Below, one piece after another: positions 46,989 to 57,091 of a stretch of 64,000 nucleotides of DNA. The position numbers were made by a program, and so were the translations under genes. Location: positions 806,001 through 870,000 of the forward strand of contig NZ_CANLZZ010000001.1 in the NCBI RefSeq assembly GCF_947495725.1, written 5' to 3'. How positions within the stretch are numbered: the first letter of the stretch is position 1; each line of letters starts with the position of its first letter. Source of the DNA: an uncultured Lutibacter sp. (lineage in GTDB: Bacteria > Bacteroidota > Bacteroidia > Flavobacteriales > Flavobacteriaceae). The notes beneath the pieces are model-generated. The model had not been told where the DNA came from. It made no database searches and worked only from the letters and a program-made list of their open reading frames with translations.

Positions 46989-49900
46989 ATGCAAGAGCAC
47001 AAACCTTTCAAGTTATTTAATGCTTCAGCAGGAAGTGGAAAAACATTCACTTTAGTAAAAGAGTACTTAAAATTAATTTTGTTAAGTAAAAATCCTTATA
47101 AATTTCAACAAATTTTAGCCATTACCTTTACCAATAAGGCAGCTGGAGAAATGAAGGAGCGGGTAATTGAAAATTTAAAAAAGTTTTCAAATTCCGAAAC
47201 TAATAGCATGTTATTAGCAATTTGCAATGAAACAAACTTAGCTAAAGAGGAAATTTTTCGAAATTCTGAAGAAGTTTTAAGTGCTATTTTACAAAATTAT
47301 TCTGGATTTAATATTACAACAATAGATAGTTTTACCCATAAAATTATTAGAACATTTGCTTACGATTTAAAACTTCCAATGAATTTTGATGTTGAAATGG
47401 ACGCTCAAAGTTTATTGAACGAAGCCGTTGATGTTGTAATTTCAAAAATTGGAGACGATAAAGATCTTACAAAGTTGCTTGTTAACTATGCCATTCAAAA
47501 GTTAGACGATGATAAATCCTGGGATATTTCACTCGAACTCAAAGAATTTGCATCAATTATATTGAATGAAAATGACATTACTTATTTAAAATCTTTAGGT
47601 AAAATTTCTATTGATGAATTTGATACATTAAAAAAGCAACTTCAAAAAGAAAATAAAAATATAATAGAACAATATAAAATTATTGGCGAAAAAGGTCTTT
47701 CTCTTATTAATGCAATTGGAGTTGATTTTAAAGATTTTTATTATTCCTTAATTCCCAAGCATTTTCAAAATTTGGCATCAGATTATAAAAAAGCTAAGTT
47801 TTTTGATCAAAGTAAATTAAAACTCCGATTAGAGGAAGAGGTATATTATTCAAAATCAAAATCCGACACTATTAAATCCTCTATCAATAGCATTATTAAA
47901 GAGTTAATTGATTTATATGAATTGTCCGAACAGTTTTTTCAGCAAAAAACACGTAATGATTTATTGTTAGAAAGTTTAATTCCACTAGCAGTTTTAAATT
48001 ACATAAATAAAGCACTTCAAGAATTAAAAAGCGATAATAATATTTTGTTAAATGCAGAGTTTAACCAATTAATTAGCGATAGTATTAAAGACGAGCCGGC
48101 TCCATTTATTTATGAACGACTTGGTGAAAAATTTAGGTATTATTTTCTTGATGAAATGCAAGATACTTCACAATTACAGTGGAAAAATTTAATTCCATTA
48201 ATTGAAAATTCAATTACATCAGAAAATGAACTAGGCCAAACTGGGCAATTGTTGTTGGTAGGTGATGCCAAACAATCCATATACCGTTGGAGAGGAGGAG
48301 ATCCAGAGCAATTTATTGCACTTTCTTTAAATGAAAAAAGTAAACGTAGCAACCCTTTTTATATTGCTAAGGAGTTGTCTAATTTAGATACTAATTACAG
48401 AAGTTTTTCCGAAGTAATTGAATTTAATAATTCATTTTTTAAATACATTTCTCAATTTTTAAACAATAAAGAACATAGTAATTTATATTTTGAAGGGAAT
48501 TCTCAAAAAATAAATGAAAACCTTGGAGGATTTGTACAATTATCATTTGTTGAAAAAGAAAAAGATGATGAAGAAAAAGAGCTGGTTTACCCAAAGAAAG
48601 TTTTAGAAACAATACAAAACTTAGATAGTGCTTTTGAAAAAAACGAAATTTGTGTTTTGGTTAGAACAAAAAAGCAAGGAGTTGCTATTGCCAATTATTT
48701 ATCGGAGAATGAGATTGATATAATTTCGTCCGAAACATTATTAATTAAAAACAATAATAAAGTTGATTTTGTAATTAATCTATTAAGTTTTTTAACCAAT
48801 CCTTTAAACAAAGAACTAAAAGTTAAACTTCTATATTTTTTATACGATCTTTTAAACTTAACCATTGAAAAACATACTTTTTTAGCAAGTTTAGTAAACT
48901 TATCAGTCTCAGATTTTTTTACAGAGTTAAAGAATTACAATCTCCATTTTAATTACAACGAATTTATTAGAACTCCTTTTTATGAAAGCTTTGAATACAT
49001 TATTAGAAGTTTTAATTTGGCAATAAAATCAGATTCGGAAATACAATTCTTTTTAGATTTTGTTTTTGAATTTCAACAAAAAAAACAAGCTACAATTACA
49101 AACTTTTTAGAAATTTGGGAATCAAAAAAAGACAAACTAAGCATAGTTGCACCCGAAGCAAAAAATGCGGTGCGAATAATGACTATACATAAAGCAAAAG
49201 GCTTAGAATTTCCTGTTGTAATATTTCCTTTCGACATTGAAATTTACCAGCAAATAAAGCCGAAAATTTGGTATAATTACCAATCGACTGGTACCATTGA
49301 ATCTGTACTTGTTAATTATAGTTCTAAATTAAATTATATAGGACAAGAAGGAGAACAATTGCATAGCAAACGCAGACAAGAGCTTGAATTAGATAATTTT
49401 AACATTTTATATGTTGCATTAACAAGAGCTGTAGAACAGCTTTATATTATTTCAGAAAAAAAAGAAGCATCAAAAAATGATGATGGATTTAAAAGAGTTT
49501 CGGAACTGTTTATAAATTATTTAAAAAAAGGTGGATATTGGAATCCAGAGCAGGTTGATTATTGTTTTGGAAAAAAAGAACGTTTAGTAATTCCAAATGA
49601 AAAAGAAAGTTTAACCACTACTCAAAAAATGTTCATTTCTAATTCTTGGAAAAATCATAACATTACTATTGTTGCAAACTCTTCTTTATTGTGGGAAACA
49701 GAACAAGGGAAGGCAATTGATTATGGAAATTTGATTCATGAAATTCTAGCGCAAGTAAAGACTGAAAATGATATTCAATTTATTTTAAAGCAATATTTGT
49801 ACAAAGGAGTTATTAGTGTTGTTGAATTCGAAAAATTGAACCTAATTATTTGTAAAATTGTAAATCATGAATTATTGCAACAGTATTTTAATCAAAATAA

Positions 49901-50135
49901 TGAAATATTTACAGAACAAGAGATAGTAACCAAAACCAAAAACATTATTATTCCGGATAGGTTGGTAATAAATAATAAAGAAGTTTCAATACTAGATTAT
50001 AAAACGGGAGTGCCAAATAAAAAATATCACGATCAAATAAATAATTATGCAAATGTTTTACAAGAATTGGGATATACGGTCGATAAAAAAATATTAGTAT
50101 ATATAAATGATAAAATTGCTATCGAGGAAGTTTAA
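46989..50135 (+). CDS. UvrD/RecB-type helicase-nuclease (AddA-like)
   Basis: A 1048-residue SF1A helicase with a C-terminal nuclease. Walker A is ASAGSGKT (12-19). Motif II is LDEMQDTS near 388, motif III GDAKQSIYRWRGG, motif V IMTIHKAKGLEFPVV and motif VI YVALTRA near 805. The RecB-family nuclease region holds GNLIHEILAQ near 915 and ILDYKTG near 999 (Asp and Lys of the PD-(D/E)xK site). It probably pairs with the AddB-like protein at 52988-55729 to process double-strand ends and load RecA. I leave the symbol empty because Bacteroidota versions are divergent. Confidence 0.9.
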   Translation: MQEHKPFKLFNASAGSGKTFTLVKEYLKLILLSKNPYKFQQILAITFTNKAAGEMKERVIENLKKFSNSETNSMLLAICNETNLAKEEIFRNSEEVLSAILQNYSGFNITTIDSFTHKIIRTFAYDLKLPMNFDVEMDAQSLLNEAVDVVISKIGDDKDLTKLLVNYAIQKLDDDKSWDISLELKEFASIILNENDITYLKSLGKISIDEFDTLKKQLQKENKNIIEQYKIIGEKGLSLINAIGVDFKDFYYSLIPKHFQNLASDYKKAKFFDQSKLKLRLEEEVYYSKSKSDTIKSSINSIIKELIDLYELSEQFFQQKTRNDLLLESLIPLAVLNYINKALQELKSDNNILLNAEFNQLISDSIKDEPAPFIYERLGEKFRYYFLDEMQDTSQLQWKNLIPLIENSITSENELGQTGQLLLVGDAKQSIYRWRGGDPEQFIALSLNEKSKRSNPFYIAKELSNLDTNYRSFSEVIEFNNSFFKYISQFLNNKEHSNLYFEGNSQKINENLGGFVQLSFVEKEKDDEEKELVYPKKVLETIQNLDSAFEKNEICVLVRTKKQGVAIANYLSENEIDIISSETLLIKNNNKVDFVINLLSFLTNPLNKELKVKLLYFLYDLLNLTIEKHTFLASLVNLSVSDFFTELKNYNLHFNYNEFIRTPFYESFEYIIRSFNLAIKSDSEIQFFLDFVFEFQQKKQATITNFLEIWESKKDKLSIVAPEAKNAVRIMTIHKAKGLEFPVVIFPFDIEIYQQIKPKIWYNYQSTGTIESVLVNYSSKLNYIGQEGEQLHSKRRQELELDNFNILYVALTRAVEQLYIISEKKEASKNDDGFKRVSELFINYLKKGGYWNPEQVDYCFGKKERLVIPNEKESLTTTQKMFISNSWKNHNITIVANSSLLWETEQGKAIDYGNLIHEILAQVKTENDIQFILKQYLYKGVISVVEFEKLNLIICKIVNHELLQQYFNQNNEIFTEQEIVTKTKNIIIPDRLVINNKEVSILDYKTGVPNKKYHDQINNYANVLQELGYTVDKKILVYINDKIAIEEV

Positions 50136-50171
50136 AAAGTTATAACTTTAATTCACTTAAAAATTAAAAGT

Positions 50172-51365
50172 ATGTATGGTTCAATAAAACAAAATTTACA
50201 ACAAGAGCTTTTAAATATTAAAAATGCTGGTTTGTATAAAACCGAGCGAATTATAACTTCATCTCAAAGTGCCGTTATAAAAATAAGCTCAGGTGAAGAG
50301 GTAATTAATTTTTGTGCAAATAACTATTTGGGACTTTCAAATAATTTAGATGTAATACAAGCCGCAAAGGATACAATGGATACTCATGGGTATGGAATGT
50401 CTTCAGTACGTTTTATTTGTGGAACACAAGATATCCATAAACAATTAGAAGCGAAAATTGCTGAGTTTTTCCAAACTGAAGATACCATTTTATATGCTGC
50501 CGCATTTGATGCAAATGGAGGTGTATTCGAACCTTTATTTTCTGCTGAAGATGCAATTATTTCAGATTCATTAAATCATGCATCTATTATAGATGGAGTT
50601 CGTTTATGCAAAGCTGCTCGTTATCGTTATGAAAATAACAATATGGAAGATTTGGAAAAACAACTAATTGAGGCAAAAGAAAAAAAACATCGTTTTAAAA
50701 TTATTGTTACGGACGGAGTTTTTTCAATGGATGGTGTTGTAGCTAGTTTAGATAAAATTTGTGATTTAGCAGATAAATACGACGCACTAGTTATGGTTGA
50801 TGAATGTCATGCTGCAGGATTTATAGGAGATACGGGCCGTGGAACTATAGAGCTAAAAAATGTTATGGGAAGAGTTGATATTATTACTGGGACTTTAGGA
50901 AAGGCTTTAGGAGGAGCAATGGGTGGATATACTACTGGTAAAAAAGAAATTATAGAAATACTAAGGCAGCGTTCGCGACCTTATTTATTTTCAAATTCAT
51001 TAGCTCCAGCAATTGTAGGCGCTTCATTAAAAGTTTTTGAAATAATTTCAAATGATTCTTCATTAAGAGATAAATTAGAATGGAACACTAATTATTTCAA
51101 AAAAGGAATGATTGCCGCAGGTTTTGACATTGTACCAGGAGACTCGGCAATAGTGCCAGTAATGTTATATGATGCTAAATTATCTCAAACTATGGCAACT
51201 ATGCTATTGGATGAAGGAATTTATGTAATAGGTTTCTTTTTTCCAGTTGTGCCAAAAGGAAAAGCAAGAATAAGAGTTCAATTGTCGGCAGCACACGATA
51301 AAACACATTTAGATAAAGCATTACAAGCCTTTAAAAATGTGGGTAAAAAATTGAAAATTATTTAG
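50172..51365 (+). CDS. kbl: Glycine C-acetyltransferase (2-amino-3-ketobutyrate CoA ligase)
   Basis: A 397-residue PLP enzyme of the alpha-oxoamine synthase family. It cleaves 2-amino-3-ketobutyrate with CoA to glycine and acetyl-CoA in threonine breakdown. [31 protein letters not shown] and the PLP lysine (Lys244 in [10 protein letters not shown]) are present. The final [12 protein letters not shown] helix is normal, and length matches E. coli Kbl (398). The threonine dehydrogenase partner is not here. It is inserted between the AddA-like gene and an ompA gene, with a 36-base gap to the former. Confidence 0.95.
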   Translation: MYGSIKQNLQQELLNIKNAGLYKTERIITSSQSAVIKISSGEEVINFCANNYLGLSNNLDVIQAAKDTMDTHGYGMSSVRFICGTQDIHKQLEAKIAEFFQTEDTILYAAAFDANGGVFEPLFSAEDAIISDSLNHASIIDGVRLCKAARYRYENNNMEDLEKQLIEAKEKKHRFKIIVTDGVFSMDGVVASLDKICDLADKYDALVMVDECHAAGFIGDTGRGTIELKNVMGRVDIITGTLGKALGGAMGGYTTGKKEIIEILRQRSRPYLFSNSLAPAIVGASLKVFEIISNDSSLRDKLEWNTNYFKKGMIAAGFDIVPGDSAIVPVMLYDAKLSQTMATMLLDEGIYVIGFFFPVVPKGKARIRVQLSAAHDKTHLDKALQAFKNVGKKLKII

Positions 51366-51378
51366 ATTTGTTATAATA

Positions 51379-51411
51379 TTGTCTTCTATTTCAGAATATT
51401 TTGTAAATTTG
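51379..51411 (+). promoter_or_regulatory. Promoter of the ompA-type gene at 51484
   Basis: -33 TTG at 51379-51381, 22-base spacer, -7 TAAATTTG at 51404-51411, an exact match. The leader to ATG 51484 is about 70 bases, as often seen for abundant outer-membrane proteins. Confidence 0.6.
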
Positions 51412-51483
51412 CTACATTAGTTATGTAAAGATAGCTTATTTTACTTTAAAAATAAAAAGAACATTTAATTTAATTTATTGAAA

Positions 51484-52845
51484 ATGAAACATTTAAAAAT
51501 TGCCATTTTGGCTTTGTTATTAATTGCATCCTATAGCAACGCAAGCGCTCAAGACAAAGAAAATCCGTGGATGTTAACGTTTGGAACGAACGCCATTGAT
51601 ATTAGTACACCTTCAGATGGTACTTCTGGGTATTTTGGATCTTATGATTCTAAAGGAAATGATGTAAATATGATTCCATGGTTAAGTAGAATTAGTTTAG
51701 GAAGATATATTGGAAAAGGATTTAGCTTAGAGTTAGCTGGTGCTGCAAATAAAGTTGACAGACCTTGGGGAGCTGGAACTGACGTTACATTTTTCGGTTT
51801 AGATTTAAATGTAAAATATGATTTAAATAATATTGTTGGTCAAACTGGATGGTTTGATCCTTTTATTTATGTTGGTGGAGGTGAAAACTGGGTTGGTTCT
51901 AAAAATGGTTTAGGATTAAATTATGGTGCAGGATTTAACGCTTGGATTAGCGATAATGTTGGAATCAATTTTACTTCTGGATATAAAGACGTAAGAACTC
52001 CTGTAGATTTTCAAATGTATCAACATTCTCTTGGTTTAACTTGGAAAATAGGTAATAAAGACAGAGATGGTGACGGTGTAAACAACAAAGAAGATAAATG
52101 TCCAGATGTGGCTGGTTTAGCTGAGTTAAACGGATGTCCTGATACAGATTCTGATAAAGACGGTGTAATGGATTGTTGTGATAAATGTCCAGATGTTGCT
52201 GGTTTAGCTGCTTTTGCAGGATGCCCTGACACTGATGGAGATGGAATCGAAGATTCAAAAGACAAATGTCCTGAAGTTGCTGGTTCAAAATTAACTCACG
52301 GATGTCCTGATAAAGATAAAGATGGAACAGCTGATAAAGATGATGCTTGTCCAGATGTATTTGGTCCTAAAACAAACGCTGGTTGTCCTTTCAAAGATAC
52401 TGATGAAGATGGTGTTATTGATTTAATTGACAGATGTGTTGAAGTTCCTGGTCCTGCTAAAAATGAAGGTTGTCCTGAAGTTTTTGCTGATCAATTATCA
52501 TTAGATGCTGCTATTAGAGGTGTAAACTTTGATACTGCAAAATGGAATATCAGACCTGATGCTGCAGCAATTTTAGATAAAGTAGCTGCTATATTAAGTC
52601 AAAACCAAAACTTACAGTTTAGATTCTCTGTTGATGGTCATACTGATAATACTGGAAATGCTGATAGTAACATGACTTTATCTAATAATAGAGCTAATGC
52701 AGTAAAAGATTACCTTGTAGGTAAAGGAATTTCTGCTAACAGATTAAGAGCTCAAGGATATGGAGAAACTGCTCCTATCGACTCTAATTCAACAAAAGAA
52801 GGTAGAGCTAATAATAGAAGAGTTGAAATAAATGAAATGAAATAA
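51484..52845 (+). CDS. OmpA family major outer-membrane protein with thrombospondin type 3 repeats
   Basis: A 453-residue protein; an in-frame TTG two codons upstream is less likely than ATG 51484. Signal peptide about 1-23 (ending ASAQ). An N-terminal barrel (about 25-190) is followed by acidic TSP3 repeats (about 195-335), such as DRDGDGVNNKEDKCPDV, with regular Cys pairs and Asp ladders that bind Ca2+. The OmpA domain (about 345-453) has VDGHTDNTGNADSN and NRRVEI. It should link the outer membrane to peptidoglycan. The strong promoter and own terminator fit an abundant protein. Confidence 0.94.
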   Translation: MKHLKIAILALLLIASYSNASAQDKENPWMLTFGTNAIDISTPSDGTSGYFGSYDSKGNDVNMIPWLSRISLGRYIGKGFSLELAGAANKVDRPWGAGTDVTFFGLDLNVKYDLNNIVGQTGWFDPFIYVGGGENWVGSKNGLGLNYGAGFNAWISDNVGINFTSGYKDVRTPVDFQMYQHSLGLTWKIGNKDRDGDGVNNKEDKCPDVAGLAELNGCPDTDSDKDGVMDCCDKCPDVAGLAAFAGCPDTDGDGIEDSKDKCPEVAGSKLTHGCPDKDKDGTADKDDACPDVFGPKTNAGCPFKDTDEDGVIDLIDRCVEVPGPAKNEGCPEVFADQLSLDAAIRGVNFDTAKWNIRPDAAAILDKVAAILSQNQNLQFRFSVDGHTDNTGNADSNMTLSNNRANAVKDYLVGKGISANRLRAQGYGETAPIDSNSTKEGRANNRRVEINEMK

Positions 52846-52870
52846 TTTCATTTGTTTAAACAATATAAAG

Positions 52871-52902
52871 AAAAGCCACTTTTTAATTAAAGTGGCTTTT
52901 TT
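52871..52902 (+). terminator. Rho-independent terminator after ompA
   Basis: AAAAGCCACTTT (52871-52882) pairs with AAAGTGGCTTTT (52889-52900) around a 6-base loop, followed by T residues. Confidence 0.9.
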
Positions 52903-52987
52903 ATATTTAAAACTATTCATAAAAATTTTAGAAAAAGAGAATACTATTTAAAAAGCCTTTTTTAATTTTATAACTTTAAATTAACCT

Positions 52988-55729
52988 ATGAACTCTTTCA
53001 TTTCAAAAGTTGTAAAAGACATTCTCGAAAAAAGTACAGATATTAGTAAATTGATTTTTGTACTTCCAAGTCAAAGATCATGTGTTTTTTTTAAAAAAGA
53101 ACTTATTGATTGTACATCATCAAATTTTTTCTTGCCAAAAATTGTTAGCATTGAAAATTATATTCAAGAATTAGCTGATATTAAATTAATTGACAATATT
53201 CAATTACTTTTTGAATTTTATTCAGTTTATAAAGAAATCATCCCAAAAGATGAACAAGAATCTTTCGAAAGTTTTTCTCAATGGGCAACAATGGCTCTTA
53301 AAGATTTTAACGAAATTGATAGTTATTTAGTTAATAGCAAAGATTTCTTTTCAAATTTAAGTGATATAAAAAAGATTGATGTTTGGTTTCAGGATAAATC
53401 TCCAAGTAAGTTAGCGGTAAATTACCTCAAATTTTTCGAATATTTGGGGAATTTATACAAGGCTCTTTATGAAAAATTAAAATCAAATAATTTTGGGTAT
53501 CAAGGTTTAATATATAAAGAAGCCACCGAAAATTTGGAGTTTTATATTGAAAACAATAAGAATAAACAAGTTGTATTTATTGGTTTTAATGCTTTAAATA
53601 AGGCAGAAGAATATATTTTTCAAGAATTTTTAAATTCAAATATAGCAACAGTTTATTGGGATGCCAACATTGAATATTTTAATAAGAATAATGAAGCGGG
53701 TGTTTTCCTAAGGAAATACAAAAAAGATTGGGTTTATTATAAATCTAATACTTTTTTATGGATTGATTCTGATTTGAATGAGACCAAACAGATAGAGCTT
53801 ATTGGAGCACCAAAAAATATATCTCAAATTAAATATGCTGGTGAGTTATTAGAAAGTATTGAAAGTTATGAAAAAACCGCGTTAATACTTGCAGATGAAA
53901 ACTTATTAACTTTAACTTTAAATTCACTGCCAAACAGTGTTAAGAATATAAATATTACAATGGGTTATCCTTTAAAGGATATGCCTTTATCTAGCTTGTT
54001 CGATAAGGTATTTAAGGCGCTTATAAATCAGCAAAAGTTTAATAAGGTATTACTTAGGGAATTTTATTATATAGACGTTTTAAACCTCTTAAACGACCCA
54101 TTTTTAAATAAATTACAAGGGGATATATGTCAAAAAATTGCTGCAAGTTTAAAAAAGGAAAATAAATTATTTATTTCAGCAAAGGATATAAAGAGTTTTA
54201 TTTTAGAAGAAGAATTAAATAAAATAGACTTCTTTATTTCTATGTTAAACCCATTAAATTCGTTAGATGAAATAATTCAACAATGTGTTCAATTAATTGA
54301 TTATTTAAAAGAAGTAGTAGATGGTGTTGACAAAGAGTATTTGTTTAGATTTTACAAAATATTTCAACAAATAAGGTCCTTAAATAATTCGTATAACCAT
54401 ATATCAGATTTAAAAACGCTTTACTCATTTTATAGTCAAATTTTATTAAATGAAAAACTTTCCTTTCAAGGTGAACCATTAAAAGGTTTACAATTAATGG
54501 GAATGCTTGAGACTAGGGTATTGGATTTTGAAACAATAATTGTTACCTCAGTAAACGAGGGTATATTACCAGGAAGTAAAAATGAGGCTTCGTTTATTCC
54601 ATTTGATGTTAAAAAATATTTTGGTTTACCAACATATCAAGAAAAAGACGCTATTTTTTCATATCATTTTCAACGATTATTACAACGAGCAAAAAAGGTT
54701 TATTTATTATATAATACGGAAACGGATGGATATGGAGCTGGAGAAAAAAGTCGTTTTTTAACTCAGTTAGAAATTAAAAACCCATCTATAAAAAGTACAA
54801 TAATAAGTCCTCAACTTGAAAAAACAACTAATAGCTTAATTGAAATTAATAAAACAAATGATGTACTTGAAAAACTAAAAGAAGTTTTTACAAAAGGAAT
54901 ATCTCCTTCAGCTTTAGCTACCTATATTTATAATCCTATTAAATTTTACGAGCAAAAAATATTAGGAATATATGATGTTGATGAGGTTGAAGAAACCATT
55001 GCAGCCAATACAATGGGTACAGTAATACACGATGTTTTAGAAAATTTGTATAAACCTTTTGAAGGTAAATATTTAACAAAGGATTCTTTTATTGAAATGC
55101 AACAAAGATCAAATAAATTGTTGCTTAAATATTTTGAAAAGCATTATTTAAAAGGCAATATAGAATCTGGTAAAAATAAATTAATTTTCGAAGTTTGTAA
55201 AAATCATATCAATAGGTTTTTAAATCAAGAATTAAACTTGATAAAAAATAATAAAGAATTGAAAGTTATAGCGCTTGAACAATTTTTAAATGTAAACATT
55301 AACATTGAGGGAATTGATTTTCCTATAAAAATTAGAGGTATTGTTGATAGAATTGATGAATTAGATGGAGTTACAAGAATTATTGATTATAAAACTGGAA
55401 AAGTTATATCTAGTGAGTTAAAATTATCCGATTTTAGCCTTATCAGTCAAAATTATAAGTATACAAAGGCAATGCAAGTTATGCTTTACTCTTATATGTA
55501 CTTAGAAAATAATAAAAAACCATTAATTAAGTTTGAAAGTGGAGTGATATCATTCAAAAATTTAAATTCGGGCTTTTTAAAAATGAATTTTTCAGAAAAA
55601 AGAGGAGGTGTTGATACTCAAGTTTCCGAAGAAAGAATTAGTGATTTTATGCAAGAAATTAAAATTTTAATAAAAGAAATATTAAACCCAGAAGTTCCAT
55701 TTATTCAAAACGAAAATTTACCATTTTAA
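52988..55729 (+). CDS. PD-(D/E)xK nuclease of the AddB/RexB type
   Basis: A 913-residue protein. The N-terminal region begins LIFVLPSQRSCVFFKKEL, the inactive helicase-like start of AddB homologues, with no Walker A GKT. The middle is helicase-like (GLQLMGMLETRVLDFETIIV, a motif V-like stretch near 500). The C-terminal nuclease has GTVIHDVLENLY near 680 and RGIVDRIDELDG...IIDYKTG near 780-800. The four-Cys Fe-S cluster of B. subtilis AddB is not evident at the C-terminus. It is the likely partner of the helicase at 46989-50135, though 2.85 kb and two unrelated genes separate them. Confidence 0.88.
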   Translation: MNSFISKVVKDILEKSTDISKLIFVLPSQRSCVFFKKELIDCTSSNFFLPKIVSIENYIQELADIKLIDNIQLLFEFYSVYKEIIPKDEQESFESFSQWATMALKDFNEIDSYLVNSKDFFSNLSDIKKIDVWFQDKSPSKLAVNYLKFFEYLGNLYKALYEKLKSNNFGYQGLIYKEATENLEFYIENNKNKQVVFIGFNALNKAEEYIFQEFLNSNIATVYWDANIEYFNKNNEAGVFLRKYKKDWVYYKSNTFLWIDSDLNETKQIELIGAPKNISQIKYAGELLESIESYEKTALILADENLLTLTLNSLPNSVKNINITMGYPLKDMPLSSLFDKVFKALINQQKFNKVLLREFYYIDVLNLLNDPFLNKLQGDICQKIAASLKKENKLFISAKDIKSFILEEELNKIDFFISMLNPLNSLDEIIQQCVQLIDYLKEVVDGVDKEYLFRFYKIFQQIRSLNNSYNHISDLKTLYSFYSQILLNEKLSFQGEPLKGLQLMGMLETRVLDFETIIVTSVNEGILPGSKNEASFIPFDVKKYFGLPTYQEKDAIFSYHFQRLLQRAKKVYLLYNTETDGYGAGEKSRFLTQLEIKNPSIKSTIISPQLEKTTNSLIEINKTNDVLEKLKEVFTKGISPSALATYIYNPIKFYEQKILGIYDVDEVEETIAANTMGTVIHDVLENLYKPFEGKYLTKDSFIEMQQRSNKLLLKYFEKHYLKGNIESGKNKLIFEVCKNHINRFLNQELNLIKNNKELKVIALEQFLNVNINIEGIDFPIKIRGIVDRIDELDGVTRIIDYKTGKVISSELKLSDFSLISQNYKYTKAMQVMLYSYMYLENNKKPLIKFESGVISFKNLNSGFLKMNFSEKRGGVDTQVSEERISDFMQEIKILIKEILNPEVPFIQNENLPF

Positions 55730-55733
55730 AAAA

Positions 55734-56582
55734 ATGAAAAAACTATTAAATATACCAGTAAAAAGTAAAATACATAGTAAACCAATTGTTACAGACGTGT
55801 TTTTTAATAAAAATAACCTTAAAAAACCCATAGTAATATTTTGCCATGGTTATAAAGGTTATAAAGATTGGGGAGCTTGGAATTTAATGGTGAATGAATT
55901 TTTGAAAAATGAAAGTTTTTTTGTGAAGTTTAACTTTTCACATAACGGAGGAACACTCGAAAACCCGATTGATTTTCCCGATTTGAAAGCATTTGGAGAA
56001 AATAATTTTATTCTAGAATTAGAAGATTTGGAAACAATAATAAATTGGGTTATTTCTAATTCAGAATTTATCAACGAAATTGATCCAGAAAATATAACCT
56101 TAATTGGTCATTCGCGAGGTGGAGGAATTGTAACCTTAAAAGCTTCAGAAAACAAAAAAGTTAAAAAAGTAGTTTCATGGAGTGGTGTTTCCGATTTTGG
56201 AGTTCGTTTTCCAGTTGGTGAACCCTTAAAAATGTGGCAAAAGGCAGGCGTTTCTTATATTGAGAATGCTAGAACCAAACAACAGATGCCACATTATTTT
56301 CAATTTTATACAAATTTTAAGGAAAATGAAGATCGCTTAACAATTAAAAATGCTGCGGAGAATTTAAAAATTCCTCATTTAATAGTTCATGGGGAAAATG
56401 ATGAAGTAGTAAAACTAGTTGAAGCGAAAAATTTACATAAATGGAATTCAAAAAGTGAGTTAATTATTATAGAAAACATGAATCATCCTTTGGGGTGCAC
56501 TCAACCTTGGAGTGAACCAGAAATGCCTATTCATTTGGCTGAAGTTGTGGATCGTACAATTCAATTTATACTAAAAAAGTAA
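55734..56582 (+). CDS. Alpha/beta hydrolase
   Basis: A 282-residue soluble serine hydrolase. The nucleophile elbow is GHSRGG with Ser127, the acid is probably Asp223 (HGENDEVV) and the base His251 (NMNHPLG). IVIFCHGYKGYKDWGAW near 33-49 gives the oxyanion-hole strand (HGYKG). This is the dienelactone-hydrolase/prolyl-oligopeptidase-like type; the substrate is unknown. It starts 4 bases after the AddB-like stop, and its own stop overlaps the GNAT start by one base, so transcription is shared. Confidence 0.88.
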   Translation: MKKLLNIPVKSKIHSKPIVTDVFFNKNNLKKPIVIFCHGYKGYKDWGAWNLMVNEFLKNESFFVKFNFSHNGGTLENPIDFPDLKAFGENNFILELEDLETIINWVISNSEFINEIDPENITLIGHSRGGGIVTLKASENKKVKKVVSWSGVSDFGVRFPVGEPLKMWQKAGVSYIENARTKQQMPHYFQFYTNFKENEDRLTIKNAAENLKIPHLIVHGENDEVVKLVEAKNLHKWNSKSELIIIENMNHPLGCTQPWSEPEMPIHLAEVVDRTIQFILKK

Positions 56583-57091
56583 TGATAATTGAAAAAGCTG
56601 TTTTATCAGATGTTGAGGAACTTTTCTCTTTAACCAAAAGTTGTGCGAAACATTTGGAAGGTAAAGGGATTTTTCAGTGGAATAACAATTACCCGTCAAA
56701 AAAGGTTTTGCAACAAGATATAGAGTTAAATCAGCTTTGGAAATTAGTTGTAAATAAAGTTAATATAGGAATAATAGTACTCACTCAAATTGAAGATGTC
56801 GAATATAAAAAAGTTAAATGGCTTTCTAATAATGGAATACACTTATATATCCACAGGTTAGCTGTTTTACCTTCGTTTCAAGGAAAAGGGTATGCTCAAA
56901 AACTAATGGACTTTGCTGAAAATTATGCAGCAAAAAAAAACTTTACATCAATAAGGTTAGATACCTTTAGTAAAAATGAAAGAAATAATCGATTTTATAA
57001 GAAAAGAAATTATGTGCAATTAGAAAGTATATATTTTCCTAATCAAAGTGAATTTCCATTTTATTGTTTTGAAAAAGTTTTAAATGTATAA
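56582..57091 (+). CDS. GNAT family N-acetyltransferase
   Basis: A 169-residue acetyltransferase. The acetyl-CoA loop is VLPSFQGKGYAQKLMDFAENYA (motif A, QGKGYA near 100), preceded by the beta-4 strand LYIHRLAVLPS. The later NERNNRFYKKRNY segment is motif B. The acceptor (small amine, antibiotic or protein N-terminus) is not predictable. The ATG overlaps the upstream stop by one base, and its last 8 bases overlap the MATE start. Confidence 0.88.
   Translation: MIIEKAVLSDVEELFSLTKSCAKHLEGKGIFQWNNNYPSKKVLQQDIELNQLWKLVVNKVNIGIIVLTQIEDVEYKKVKWLSNNGIHLYIHRLAVLPSFQGKGYAQKLMDFAENYAAKKNFTSIRLDTFSKNERNNRFYKKRNYVQLESIYFPNQSEFPFYCFEKVLNV

Noticed and set aside
51971..52288. A 105-residue minus-strand frame rich in Leu, Gln and His within ompA.
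   Set aside because: It mirrors the Asp/Gly-rich TSP3 repeats in reverse and has no independent support.
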